From: Magnetofaba australis IT-1
GTDB taxonomy: Bacteria > Pseudomonadota > Magnetococcia > Magnetococcales > Magnetococcaceae
Direction: 5' to 3'
Length of the DNA stretch: 64,000 nt
NCBI RefSeq assembly: GCF_002109495.1
Contig: NZ_LVJN01000020.1
Coordinates: 480,300 to 544,299, forward strand
This document shows positions 47,534-56,278 of this stretch, one piece after another. Made by a program: the position numbers and the translations under genes. Position 1 is the first letter of the stretch. Every line of letters begins with the position of its first letter. The notes under the pieces are model-generated. The model did not search any database. It was not told where the DNA came from and was given only the letters and a program-made list of their open reading frames with translations.

Positions 47534-47601
47534 AAGTCAAAGCGCCCCAGGGGGTCAGAGCAATAAGAAAAGGGCACTATAGCGCGACAGCGCAGGGATG
47601 G

Positions 47602-47641
47602 AAACCGCGCGCCGCGCCTGCAAAAGCGGCGCGGCGCGCGG
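47602..47641 (-). terminator. terminator-like hairpin after ppc
   Basis: Perfect 14-base GC arms at 47605-47618 and 47628-47641 with a 9-base loop, followed on the minus strand by TTT (47602-47604). Position and orientation fit termination of ppc; the T run is short. Confidence 0.6.
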
Positions 47642-47653
47642 GTGGTGTGCGGA

Positions 47654-50380
47654 TTAGCCGGTGGAGCCGAGGCCCCCGGCGATGGCGTTGATGGTGAGCA
47701 GCAACTCGCCCTCCAGCTCCTCAATGGCGGCGGCGTCGCCGGAGTCGCGCAACGGGCGCCACTGTTTGAGCAGCAACACCTGACGATTGTGCAGGTGGCG
47801 CAGGGAGTCGCGGCGTTCAGAGACGCGGCGGCACAGGTCCGGCATGCGTTGATCCAGCGGAGCCTGGAACATCTGCTCCACGCGCTCGCGGCAGCGGTCA
47901 AACTCGCTGCGGATCAGGTCCATGCAGCGTTCGCGGATCGCCTCGTCCTCCACCAGAGCGGCGTACTGCTCCATCACTTCGCGGTCAACGCTGGCCATGC
48001 TGATGGCGACACTGTTCAAGGCGTAGTAGAGCGGCGGCCAGTCGGTGGCGTGGCTTTCGAGCAGGGCGTAGGCCTCGGGGTCGTCATTGCGCAGCGCCTC
48101 CAGGGCGTAGCCCGCGCCGTACCAGCCGGAGAGGAAGAAGCGCGCCTGGCTCCAACTGAACACCCAGGGGATGGCGCGCAGATCGGCGATGGTGCGGGTG
48201 CCGCTGCGTCGGCGCACCGGACGCGAGCCGATGCGGCTAGACTCGATGGCGTCGATGGGGGTGGCTTGACCGAAGAAATCGATGAAGCCTTCGGTGTTGA
48301 TGAGTTGGGCGTAGAACTCGCTGCTCTGTTTGGAGAGGCGATCCATGATCGACGCCAGTTTGTCGGCGTCGCCGCCGCTGGTGGGCCAGGCGGCGGTGGC
48401 TCCGGCGGCCCCGGCCGCCAGCATCTCCAGATTGTGGGCGGCGGTCATGCGGTTGGCGTACTTCTGCGCGATCACCTCGCCCTGCTCGGTCAGGCGTAGG
48501 TCGTCGCCCAGGGCCTTGGGCGGCAGCGCGCGCAGGAAGCTGTGGGTGGGACCGGCGCCGCGGCTGATGGAGCCGCCGCGACCATGGAAGAAGCGAATGC
48601 GCACGCCATACTGCTCACCCACCTTCACCAGCGCCTGCTGGGCGCGATAGAGCACCCAGCGGCTGGCCCAGATGCCGCCATCCTTGTTGCTGTCGGAGTA
48701 GCCGATCATCACCTGCTGGATCAGCGCGGTGCCGTTGCGTCGCGCGTGGTAGGCCATGGAGCGCTGGGTCATGGGGTGGGCCAGGAAGGTGGAGAGAATC
48801 TCCGGGCTGCGCTCCAGATCCTCGATGGTCTCGAACAGCGGCGTCACCGGCATGGGACAGATGGGACCGTCGGGGGTCTCCTCCATCAACCCGGCCTCGC
48901 GGGCGAACAGATAGATCACCAGCAGGTCGGAGACGTCGCGGGTCATGCTGACGATGAGCGCGCCCAGGGCGTCGCCGCCATACAGGCGGTAGTGACGATT
49001 GAGGGTGCGGTAGCAGGCCATCACCGTGTGCGCTTCGCCCTCCAGCACCGCTTCGGCGTGGGCGAAGGGGCGCGGCGACTCCAGCTCGCGGTTGAGCAGG
49101 CCGCGGCGCTGCGCCTCCGGCCAGGTGGCGTAGCCTTCGCCGCCGCCGCCGCCGATGCGCAGCAGTTCGGTGAGGGCGGAGTCGTGGAATTCGCTGTTTT
49201 GGCGGATGTCCAGGCAGGCCAGATGGAAGCCAAAGGCGACGTGTTGGTCGATAATCGGGTCGAGCAGGCGCTCGGCCAGACGATCGGCGCCGATGGCGAC
49301 CAGGGATTTGCGCATCAGCGCCAGATCCGCCTCCATCTCGCCAGCGCGCTCATACACTCCGGGGGCCGACTCGCGCGCGCCGATGGGCAGCGCCGCCATC
49401 ATCAGATTGATGAACTGACGCCACGGTTCGGCGCGGTTGCGCGCCACCGCCGCGCGGCCCGCTTCGCCCAGGATCGTCTCCATGGCGTGCAGACGCGCCA
49501 GGAAGTCCTCCGGCGGCGGTTGCAGGAAGTCCGACAGGCTCAGGCGCTTGGTCAGCTCCAGCAGGTTGTCGCGGGCCAGGGTCAGCGCATGGGCGCGCAG
49601 GTCCATCAAGGTCTCTTCGGTGACTTCGGCGGTGACCAGCGGGTGGCCGTCGCGGTCGCCGCCCACCCACACGCCGAAGGTGACGCGCGGCATCTGCGGC
49701 CGCCCGGCCAGGTCGAACGCCGCCCACGCCTCCTCCAGACGCCGCCGCAGGGGCAGCAGCGCCTGCGGGAACACCCCGGCCAGATAGTGCAGCACATTGC
49801 TGCGCTCATCGGCGATGGTGGGCTTCTCCAGCAGCACCTCGCCGGTGCGCCAGAGCTGTTCAAGCAGCGCTTTGATGTCGGTGCGCACCTCGCTCTGTTC
49901 ACGGCGGGTGAACATGCTGTTCTCCAGCATGATCAGGTGCAGATAGAGCTGGCGATGGTGTTCCAGTACGGTGCGGCGTTTGGCTTCGGTGGGGTGGGCG
50001 GTGAGCACCGGCTCCACTCGCACTTGCCCCACCGCTTGGCGTATGGCGTCGGCGTCCATGCCGGCGTCGCGCATGCGGGCGAAATTGTACTCCCAGCTGC
50101 CTGCGACGTGGTGGGCGTCATTGCCGTCGCGTTTGGTGCGGCGCTGCTGCATCTCCACGTTCTCTTCGGCCATGGCCTGGAGTTGGAACGCAATGGAGTA
50201 GGCTTGGGTGAGTTTGGAGGACCACTGCGGCGGCTCCGAGAGCGCGCCGGGCTGACCGATGGGCAGCTGGCGGGCGATCTCCACTTCGCCCAGCTCTTCG
50301 AGCAGTTCGCGGAAACACTCCACCAGGAATGTGGGCGCATGAGAGGCGCGGATCAGTTGGGGATCTTGGGCGCTGGTCAT
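47654..50380 (-). CDS. ppc: phosphoenolpyruvate carboxylase
   Basis: Ppc carboxylates PEP to oxaloacetate, refilling the TCA cycle. The 908-residue protein has VLTAHPTEAKRRTV with the catalytic His (about residue 148), VWVGGDRDGHP, GYSDSNKDGGIWASRW, the flexible loop FFHGRGGSISRGAGPTHSFL and the C-terminal PWVFSWSQARFFLSGWYG. The extreme C terminus reads AIAGGLGSTG where most bacterial forms end in a similar Gly-rich NTG tail that completes the allosteric site. The start is the ATG at 50380. It faces away from the sensory genes on the right. Confidence 0.97.
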   Translation of the reverse strand: MTSAQDPQLIRASHAPTFLVECFRELLEELGEVEIARQLPIGQPGALSEPPQWSSKLTQAYSIAFQLQAMAEENVEMQQRRTKRDGNDAHHVAGSWEYNFARMRDAGMDADAIRQAVGQVRVEPVLTAHPTEAKRRTVLEHHRQLYLHLIMLENSMFTRREQSEVRTDIKALLEQLWRTGEVLLEKPTIADERSNVLHYLAGVFPQALLPLRRRLEEAWAAFDLAGRPQMPRVTFGVWVGGDRDGHPLVTAEVTEETLMDLRAHALTLARDNLLELTKRLSLSDFLQPPPEDFLARLHAMETILGEAGRAAVARNRAEPWRQFINLMMAALPIGARESAPGVYERAGEMEADLALMRKSLVAIGADRLAERLLDPIIDQHVAFGFHLACLDIRQNSEFHDSALTELLRIGGGGGEGYATWPEAQRRGLLNRELESPRPFAHAEAVLEGEAHTVMACYRTLNRHYRLYGGDALGALIVSMTRDVSDLLVIYLFAREAGLMEETPDGPICPMPVTPLFETIEDLERSPEILSTFLAHPMTQRSMAYHARRNGTALIQQVMIGYSDSNKDGGIWASRWVLYRAQQALVKVGEQYGVRIRFFHGRGGSISRGAGPTHSFLRALPPKALGDDLRLTEQGEVIAQKYANRMTAAHNLEMLAAGAAGATAAWPTSGGDADKLASIMDRLSKQSSEFYAQLINTEGFIDFFGQATPIDAIESSRIGSRPVRRRSGTRTIADLRAIPWVFSWSQARFFLSGWYGAGYALEALRNDDPEAYALLESHATDWPPLYYALNSVAISMASVDREVMEQYAALVEDEAIRERCMDLIRSEFDRCRERVEQMFQAPLDQRMPDLCRRVSERRDSLRHLHNRQVLLLKQWRPLRDSGDAAAIEELEGELLLTINAIAGGLGSTG

Positions 50381-50844
50381 GAGTTTGCCTGTCGTTTTGG
50401 TTGGGTCGGGCGAACGATACGGGACGTGGCGCGCGAAATGGACTGCATTGCGGCGCGCCGGTACAGCATGAGCCTGACCATGCGTTGAGAGAGCGTCTGG
50501 GGCGGCGAGGCTCCGTTCGCCGTGCGCAGATGGACGCTGGCTGCGGAGCGCCGTCAGCCTCCAGGCCGGTGACGCGCCGACAAAGGTAAAGGAAGCCTAC
50601 GCGTATTGGCAATGTCTTGTGCAAGATTGCGTGCTTGCTCCAGCATTCCGCTTCACCTTTTGGGCGTGGTCACGTAATCTGGAGCCATTGCATCTGAGCG
50701 TATTCAGGCGGCGATGCGAATGGCAGGATTTTTTTGTTATAGATTTTAGTAAGTTAGAGCTCATATTGAAAACCAGTTAGAATATGATTGAGCGGTGTTT
50801 CCTCCCTGATTGCGCGATATTCGCTTGCGCTGGGAGAGAGTGAC
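50381..50844. other. 464-base divergent intergenic region
   Basis: The gap between ppc and the divergently transcribed binding-protein gene should hold promoters in both directions. Its right half (about 50715-50785) is AT-rich with a T tract and TTATAGATTTTAG. I see no gene, no repeat element and no clear sigma70 or sigma54 site. Short open frames here lack ribosome sites. Confidence 0.5.
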
Positions 50845-51765
50845 ATGATGCGCGTTTGCATCTGGCGTTGGTCGTATTTCCTCCTGCTTTTCCTCATCAT
50901 CGGTTTGTCCTCTCTGTGGGGGGATGCCGCTCGCGCCGACGCGGCGGGTGATTCCAGCGTTGAACGCATTCGCCAGGCCGGCGTCCTGCGCCATCTGGGC
51001 GCGCCGTACGCGCGTTTTATCACCGGCGGCGGCGATGGTTTGGATGTGGAGTTGGCGCAAGGGTTCGCCCAATACCTGGGGGTGCGCTATGCGTTCGTGC
51101 GCTCCGACTGGGATCACATCATCCCGGATCTGCTCGGGCGCGAGGTTTCGCACACGGAGGATGAGGCGCAACTGGGCGCTGGCGTTCCGGTGCGCGGCGA
51201 TCTTATCGCCAGCGGTCTGACCGTGCTGGCGTGGCGCACGCGCGTGCTGCAGTTCTCCCCCACCACATTTCCCACCGGCGTGTGGCTCATCGCCGCCGCC
51301 GAGCATCCTCTGCATCCCATCGTCCCCACCGGCGACCGCGACGCCGACATCGCCCTGGTCAAGAAGATGCTTGGCGGGGTTTCGGTGTTGACCAAAAACA
51401 ACACCTGCCTGGATCACACCCTGTATGACCTGGATGTGACCGGCGCGCGCATCCATCCCACTCCCGCCAGCGTTTCGGTCAACGAACTGGCGCCGGCGGT
51501 GATGGACGGCATGGCCGAAACCTCACTGCTGGATGTGCCCGACGCTCTGGTGGCGTTGGAGAAGTGGCCGGGGCGGATCAAGGTGATCGGCCCGGTCTCC
51601 GGTCCGCAAACCATGGCGGTCGCCTTTCGACCTGAAGATAAGGCGCTGCATGCGGCGTTCGAAACCTATTTCGCCGAGTTGGTCTCCAGCGGCGCCTACC
51701 GCCGCATGGTGGAGCGCTACTATCCGGCGATCTTCAGCTACTTTCCCCACTTTCTAGGCCGGTGA
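50845..51765 (+). CDS. periplasmic solute-binding protein (family 3 type) paired with a hybrid kinase
   Basis: The 306-residue protein has a signal peptide (about residues 8-31, ending ARA) and a family 3 extracellular solute-binding fold: [71 protein letters not shown] and the C-terminal [12 protein letters not shown]. These proteins bind amino acids or other small polar ligands. No ABC permease is present; instead a hybrid kinase starts 7 bases after the stop, so it is likely a sensor input. Two adjacent ATGs (50845, 50848) follow a GGGAGAG site. Confidence 0.85.
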   Translation: MMRVCIWRWSYFLLLFLIIGLSSLWGDAARADAAGDSSVERIRQAGVLRHLGAPYARFITGGGDGLDVELAQGFAQYLGVRYAFVRSDWDHIIPDLLGREVSHTEDEAQLGAGVPVRGDLIASGLTVLAWRTRVLQFSPTTFPTGVWLIAAAEHPLHPIVPTGDRDADIALVKKMLGGVSVLTKNNTCLDHTLYDLDVTGARIHPTPASVSVNELAPAVMDGMAETSLLDVPDALVALEKWPGRIKVIGPVSGPQTMAVAFRPEDKALHAAFETYFAELVSSGAYRRMVERYYPAIFSYFPHFLGR

Positions 51766-51772
51766 CGCTGTC

Positions 51773-54037
51773 ATGATGGCGCGTGAATCACTCAATCAAT
51801 CCGTGCGTGGCCGCACCATCGTTGCGGCGGCGGTGGGAGTGGTGGCGCTATTGGTGATGGCGCTTCTGAACGTTGTCCACGACGCCCAGTGGCAGTTGCG
51901 CACGGCGCTGGATGAACAGATTCGTTCGGAGCTGGAGAAGCATGCCGCACATATGGAGTTCGCTTACAAAAACGCGTTGGATGATTTACATCAATTGGGG
52001 CGCGATCCGGCGTTGACCAACTACTTTGCCAATCGTGATTTGGGCATGTCGTTGGAGTATGGCCTGCGCATCAGTTTGACGCGCCTGGATCAGGCGTTGC
52101 AGCGTTTGGCGCAACGGCTGCCGGAGGCGGGGCGACCCAGCCCGCTGCGGGTGGCGTTAAGCGAAAGTGATGGCAAAATGCTCTCGTTGGCGGGCGCGCC
52201 GCTGAGTCCAGCGCAGGAGGCGCTGCTACAGAGCATTAAGTGGGAGAGCAGCGGCGTTTTGGAAAGCCCCATGCAAGCGCAATGGCGGCGTGATGGCGGT
52301 CAGATCATGCTGAGCGTTCCCTACCGCTTCAAGAAGCGCCTGGTCGGAACGCTGTCGTTGTGGCTACAACCGGGGTTGAGCGAACTTCCCTACAATGATG
52401 CGGATGCAGACAGTGGCATGGGACTGCTGCTGTTTCTGGATGGTCAAGTGGTCGATGGCACGCCGTACGGCTGGGAGTTGGAGCGGGAGTTGCCGTTGGC
52501 GGAGCGCGCCATGCTCAATCATGCACGCATGGAGGCTACTCATGTCCACCACTACAACAATCTTCTGGTGACGCATTCGGGGGTGAAAGATCTCCCGTTT
52601 GATATGGTTGGCATGGTCTATCTGTCGAAGCGGTTTGGCCATCTGGCCACGCCGGGCTTTTTGACCGGGTTGACGGTTCTGGGCTGCATTCTGGTGGTGG
52701 CCGCCTATGTGCTGGCCAAATTGAGCGTCAACAAACTCACGCTGCAGGCGCGCATGCTCGAGGCGCGGCGCAATGAAGCGATGCTGCGTGAAACCGCCGA
52801 GATGGCGCGGACGGCGGATCTGGCCAAAAGCGCCTTTATCGCCAATATGAGCCATGAGATCCGCACCCCCATGAACAGCATTATTGGATTGTCGGATCTG
52901 CTGGCGGAGACCGATCTGAGTCACGAGCAGCGCGACTATGTTAGGCGCATGGCGCGTTCGGGCCATATGTTGCTGGACCTGATCAACGATATCCTCGATC
53001 TGTCCAAAATCGAAGCGGGCCGCATGCCGGTGGTGGCGGAGCCATTCGACCTGTCGCAGTTGATCCAGGATGTGATGGAGATGCTGCAACCCAGCGCGCG
53101 CAAAAAGGGCTTGCGCTTTACCTGGGATTGCGCGACCGACGCGCCGCAGAGGGTGATCTCCGACTCCAGCCGCGTGCGTCAGATTTTGGTCAATCTGGTG
53201 GGCAATGCGCTGAAATTCACCCGCAGCGGCAGCGTTGAGGTGCTGTTGCAGAGCGCCGAGAGCGATGATGGCGCGGCCAAAGCCCATGTGACCGTGCGCG
53301 ATAGCGGCATCGGCATTCCCGCCGACAAACGGCAACGAATTTTTGAGCCCTTCTCCCAGGCCGACCCCACCAATACGCGGGAGTTTGGCGGCACCGGGCT
53401 GGGGTTGGCCATCAGTAAACGTTTTGTCACCCTGCTGGGGGGCGAGATCTGGGTGGAGAGCACAGTGGGGGAGGGCAGCGCCTTCCACTTCACCTTTGCC
53501 GTGAATCTGTCGAATCGGTTGGAGCGGGTGGAGGCGTGTGCGCCGTTGCCTTCAGCGCCTGCAACGAACCCTGGGGCGCAGGCCGCGCCCGTGGTCCTGT
53601 TGACAGGGGAGAAGCCGGTGGAGCTGTCTTTGTTGGTGGCGGACGATTCGCCGGATAATCGCGCCCTGCTGCGCGCCTATCTCAAACAGACGCCACACCG
53701 CATCGACGAGGTGGATAATGGCGCAGATGCGGTGGCGCGGGTGACCTCGGGCGGGCGCTACGATCTGGTGCTGATGGATGTGCAGATGCCGCGTCTGGAT
53801 GGCTATCAGGCGACCCAGGCGATTCGCGCCTGGGAGGCCGCGCGTCCGCCCAGAGTTGACCATTGCCCGCGCCTGCCCATCATCGCCCTGACCGCCAACG
53901 CCATGGCCGATGACCAGCAGAAGAGCCTGGAAGCCGGTTGTGACGCCCACCTGTCCAAGCCCATTCGCAAAGCCGAGTTGCTCGCCTTTCTGACGCGTTT
54001 CACCGCCCGCGTTGACGCGGCGGCGCAAACGGTGTGA
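51773..54037 (+). CDS. hybrid sensor histidine kinase with receiver domain
   Basis: The 754-residue membrane kinase has helix 1 (about 14-33), a periplasmic sensor of about 260 residues, helix 2 (about 293-314), a HisKA domain with the phospho-His in [15 protein letters not shown] (about residue 362), an ATPase domain with [17 protein letters not shown] and [11 protein letters not shown], and a C-terminal receiver with [10 protein letters not shown] and the phospho-Asp in [14 protein letters not shown] (about residue 667). There is no Hpt domain, so an external Hpt protein must pass the phosphate on. It is cotranscribed with the binding protein before it. It converges with the methyltransferase gene, 6 bases between stops. 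Confidence 0.94.
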   Translation: MMARESLNQSVRGRTIVAAAVGVVALLVMALLNVVHDAQWQLRTALDEQIRSELEKHAAHMEFAYKNALDDLHQLGRDPALTNYFANRDLGMSLEYGLRISLTRLDQALQRLAQRLPEAGRPSPLRVALSESDGKMLSLAGAPLSPAQEALLQSIKWESSGVLESPMQAQWRRDGGQIMLSVPYRFKKRLVGTLSLWLQPGLSELPYNDADADSGMGLLLFLDGQVVDGTPYGWELERELPLAERAMLNHARMEATHVHHYNNLLVTHSGVKDLPFDMVGMVYLSKRFGHLATPGFLTGLTVLGCILVVAAYVLAKLSVNKLTLQARMLEARRNEAMLRETAEMARTADLAKSAFIANMSHEIRTPMNSIIGLSDLLAETDLSHEQRDYVRRMARSGHMLLDLINDILDLSKIEAGRMPVVAEPFDLSQLIQDVMEMLQPSARKKGLRFTWDCATDAPQRVISDSSRVRQILVNLVGNALKFTRSGSVEVLLQSAESDDGAAKAHVTVRDSGIGIPADKRQRIFEPFSQADPTNTREFGGTGLGLAISKRFVTLLGGEIWVESTVGEGSAFHFTFAVNLSNRLERVEACAPLPSAPATNPGAQAAPVVLLTGEKPVELSLLVADDSPDNRALLRAYLKQTPHRIDEVDNGADAVARVTSGGRYDLVLMDVQMPRLDGYQATQAIRAWEAARPPRVDHCPRLPIIALTANAMADDQQKSLEAGCDAHLSKPIRKAELLAFLTRFTARVDAAAQTV

Positions 54038-54043
54038 AAGGGC

Positions 54044-54625
54044 TTAGTCCGTCGGCGCAGAGAGGGGTTTGACCCCTATCGCGATCATCCTTGGGGGCGT
54101 CATCACGTCACAGATCTCCACCTGCTCCATCCCCTCCATGAACACCTCGCGCACGGCGTCTAAGCCGAATCGATAGTAATCCTTGGGGCAGCGGTGCACG
54201 GCGAAGGTGAAGGTGAGATCGCGCGCCAAGGGGATTCTGCGCAGAATGCGAAACCACAATCCCCGGCGCTCCCGATAGACAGGCGCGCCGATAAACAGGC
54301 GCCCGCCTGGCTTGAGCACGCGCTTCATCTCGCTGATGGTTTTCCAAAAATAGCGATCATGGTGCAGCGTGGCGTTGCAGAAAACGGCGTCGAATGAGGC
54401 GTCCTCCAGCATCGGCATGGCGTTGCCATTGGCTTGGATGAAGTGGATGTCGGCATACTCCCATGGGCCGAGGAGGTTCACCCCCACTTTCTCCGTGGCC
54501 CCGCTGAGCGCCTTCATGCACAGCAGGCTCTCGTCTGAGGGCACTGCGCCCACCTCCAATACCCGCCCTTGGATAGTGCGTGCGGCGGTTAATCGCTCAA
54601 AATGCGCCATGATTGTTGGGTGCAT
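54044..54625 (-). CDS. SAM-dependent methyltransferase, type 11
   Basis: The 193-residue protein has a class I methyltransferase fold: motif I VLEVGAVPSD (about residues 22-31), IQANGNAMPMLEDASFDAVFCNATLHHDRYFWKTISEMKRVLKPGGRLFIG (about 64-114; the conserved FDAVFC, LH and LKPGG elements). Substrate is unknown. The Gly-rich loop EVGAVPS departs from the common ExGxGxG, so SAM binding may be altered. It is last in the minus-strand group, 91 bases after the diguanylate cyclase gene. Confidence 0.82.
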   Translation of the reverse strand: MHPTIMAHFERLTAARTIQGRVLEVGAVPSDESLLCMKALSGATEKVGVNLLGPWEYADIHFIQANGNAMPMLEDASFDAVFCNATLHHDRYFWKTISEMKRVLKPGGRLFIGAPVYRERRGLWFRILRRIPLARDLTFTFAVHRCPKDYYRFGLDAVREVFMEGMEQVEICDVMTPPRMIAIGVKPLSAPTD

Positions 54626-54716
54626 GAGGCTGGGGACTCCTTGGCAGTCCGTTGCTCCGGCTATGTGGATCGTACTCTTGAGTGGCCTTCAGTCAGCATC
54701 AGAGTCGATGTGTGTT

Positions 54717-55655
54717 CTACAACATGACGCGAGCGGGCGCCGTCCATAAAGTCGCCTCCACGCGGTTGCGCCCACCGGCTTTGGCGGCGTAGAGGTTTTG
54801 ATCCACGGCTTTAATAAACGCCTCCCGATCCACCCCCGGTCGCGGTAGCGTGGTGGCCACGCCAATGCTGACGGTGACGCAGTCATCGGTTTGTGACGCT
54901 GAATGGGGGATCGCCAGCGCGCGGATCTCGTTGCGCACCCGCTCCGCCAGCAGCAGCGCGCCATGGCCATCGGTGTTGGGCAGTACGCAGACAAACTCCT
55001 CGCCGCCATAGCGCGCCACCAGATCGGTGGCGCGACCGCGCGCGGCGTCCAGGCGCTCGGCCACCAGGCGTAGACACTCATCGCCTGCGCCATGGCCATA
55101 GGTGTCGTTATAGAGCTTGAAGTAGTCGATATCCATCAGCGCCAGGGAGAGGGGCGTGGCGGCGCGCACCGCCAATAGCCAGTGTTGTTCCAGGAACTCC
55201 TCATAGCGGCGGCGGTTGGCGATGCCGGTCAAGCCGTCGGTCATGGAGAGCAGCTCCAGCTTGTCCTGCTGCTGCTTCAACTGTACGGCGTTGGCCACGC
55301 GCGCCTTGAGAATGGCGGGGATGATGGGCTTGGCCACGTAATCCATGGCCCCCAGTTCAAACCCCCGGGTCTCGTGGGTGACCTCATCCATGGCGGTGAC
55401 GAAGATCACCGGAATGCGCTGTGTCTGGCCGTTGCTCTTGAGCTTCTGACAGGTCTCATAGCCATCCTGCCCCGGCATGTTGACGTCAAGCAGAACCAAA
55501 TCGACCTGTTCGGCCAGGGCGGTTTTGAGTGCCTCAGGGCCGGAAGTCGCAGCTAAAATCTCATATTGCTCCGCCAGAATGCCCGCCAGCGCCTTGATGT
55601 TGGCGGGGGCGTCATCGACGATCAATATGCGACTGCGCTGGGGTTGTGCGCGCAT
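54717..55655 (-). CDS. response regulator diguanylate cyclase (REC-GGDEF)
   Basis: This PleD/WspR-like 312-residue protein has a receiver domain (about 8-125) with IVDDAPANIK, the phospho-Asp in LVLLDVNMPGQDGY (about residue 56), and a C-terminal GGDEF domain (about 145-305) with YFKLYNDTYGHGAGDECLR and active-site RYGGEEFVCVL. An RxxD inhibitory site is present as RATD about 5 residues before it (inference). It makes c-di-GMP when phosphorylated. Its ATG overlaps the stop of the Hpt gene upstream (TGATG type), so it is the direct output of that phosphorelay. Confidence 0.94.
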   Translation of the reverse strand: MRAQPQRSRILIVDDAPANIKALAGILAEQYEILAATSGPEALKTALAEQVDLVLLDVNMPGQDGYETCQKLKSNGQTQRIPVIFVTAMDEVTHETRGFELGAMDYVAKPIIPAILKARVANAVQLKQQQDKLELLSMTDGLTGIANRRRYEEFLEQHWLLAVRAATPLSLALMDIDYFKLYNDTYGHGAGDECLRLVAERLDAARGRATDLVARYGGEEFVCVLPNTDGHGALLLAERVRNEIRALAIPHSASQTDDCVTVSIGVATTLPRPGVDREAFIKAVDQNLYAAKAGGRNRVEATLWTAPARVML

Positions 55656-56278
55656 CAGTGCATCCCTTCCAGATCCAGATTCTGCAGAATTGCATCCAAC
55701 TCCGCCAACGCGCCGTCATAGTCCAGACGATCCAGCGCGATTTCCAGTGCGGCGGTCTGTTCAGGAGCAAGCGGCGCGCCGAGAAGGTTGGGCTTGAGTT
55801 TGGCGAACGCCGCTTCTGCGTCGAATCGACGACCGATGATCAGTTCGCGCAGCGCTTGAAGCTCCGGCGCTGCTTGATCAGCGTCCCATTCGGCCTCCGC
55901 TGTGCGTCGTTCAGAGGAGCTGCCCTGCTCTTTGGCCAAATGCAGCAGTTTGGTGATCTCCTGAGCGGTCCGCTCCAGCGCATTTTCAAAACGGGAGAGC
56001 TTCTCCTCAACGTCGTCAGCTTGGGATATGAGCGCTTTTTCCAGCGCGCTGGCGTCGTCAAACAGCACGTGGGCTGAGATATTGCCGGCAATGCCGCGCA
56101 CCCGGTGCGCCATGGCTTGGGCCGCCGTCGAGCCGTCGGGTTGCGTCAGCAACTCGCGGATCGCCTGCGCTGGGGGAATATGGTCATGCAAAAATTCCCG
56201 CATCACATTGAGTAGCAGCCCTTGGTTGCCATTGAAGCGCTCCAGCGCGCGCTGGATATGCAGCGTCTTGGTCGGCAT
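55655..56278 (-). CDS. Hpt phosphotransfer protein, probably split from the kinase upstream
   Basis: Residues 1-110 form an Hpt domain with MAHRVRGIAGNISA (phospho-His about residue 57, Arg in place of the usual Lys). The C-terminal 90 residues (ELQALRELIIGRRFDAEAAFAKLKPNLL) form a helical accessory region seen in kinase-borne Hpt modules. The predicted ATG at 56278 lies inside the 3' end of the hybrid kinase gene. Restoring one C to a run of seven (56335-56341) would join both into one protein through an acidic linker, so this gene is probably the broken-off end of a larger kinase. It might still be translated from its own ATG. Confidence 0.8.
   Translation of the reverse strand: MPTKTLHIQRALERFNGNQGLLLNVMREFLHDHIPPAQAIRELLTQPDGSTAAQAMAHRVRGIAGNISAHVLFDDASALEKALISQADDVEEKLSRFENALERTAQEITKLLHLAKEQGSSSERRTAEAEWDADQAAPELQALRELIIGRRFDAEAAFAKLKPNLLGAPLAPEQTAALEIALDRLDYDGALAELDAILQNLDLEGMH

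Noticed and set aside
46019-47566. 515-codon open frame antisense to ilvA
   Set aside because: The opposite strand encodes an intact IlvA with all motifs; the frame is a GC shadow.
48542-50488. 648-codon open frame on the plus strand across ppc
   Set aside because: It is antisense to the clear PEP carboxylase gene; its His/Gln/Gly-rich translation matches no family and results from high GC content.
50715-50745. sigma54-like promoter (TGGCAGG followed by a T tract)
   Set aside because: The -12 GC of the consensus is missing at the correct spacing.
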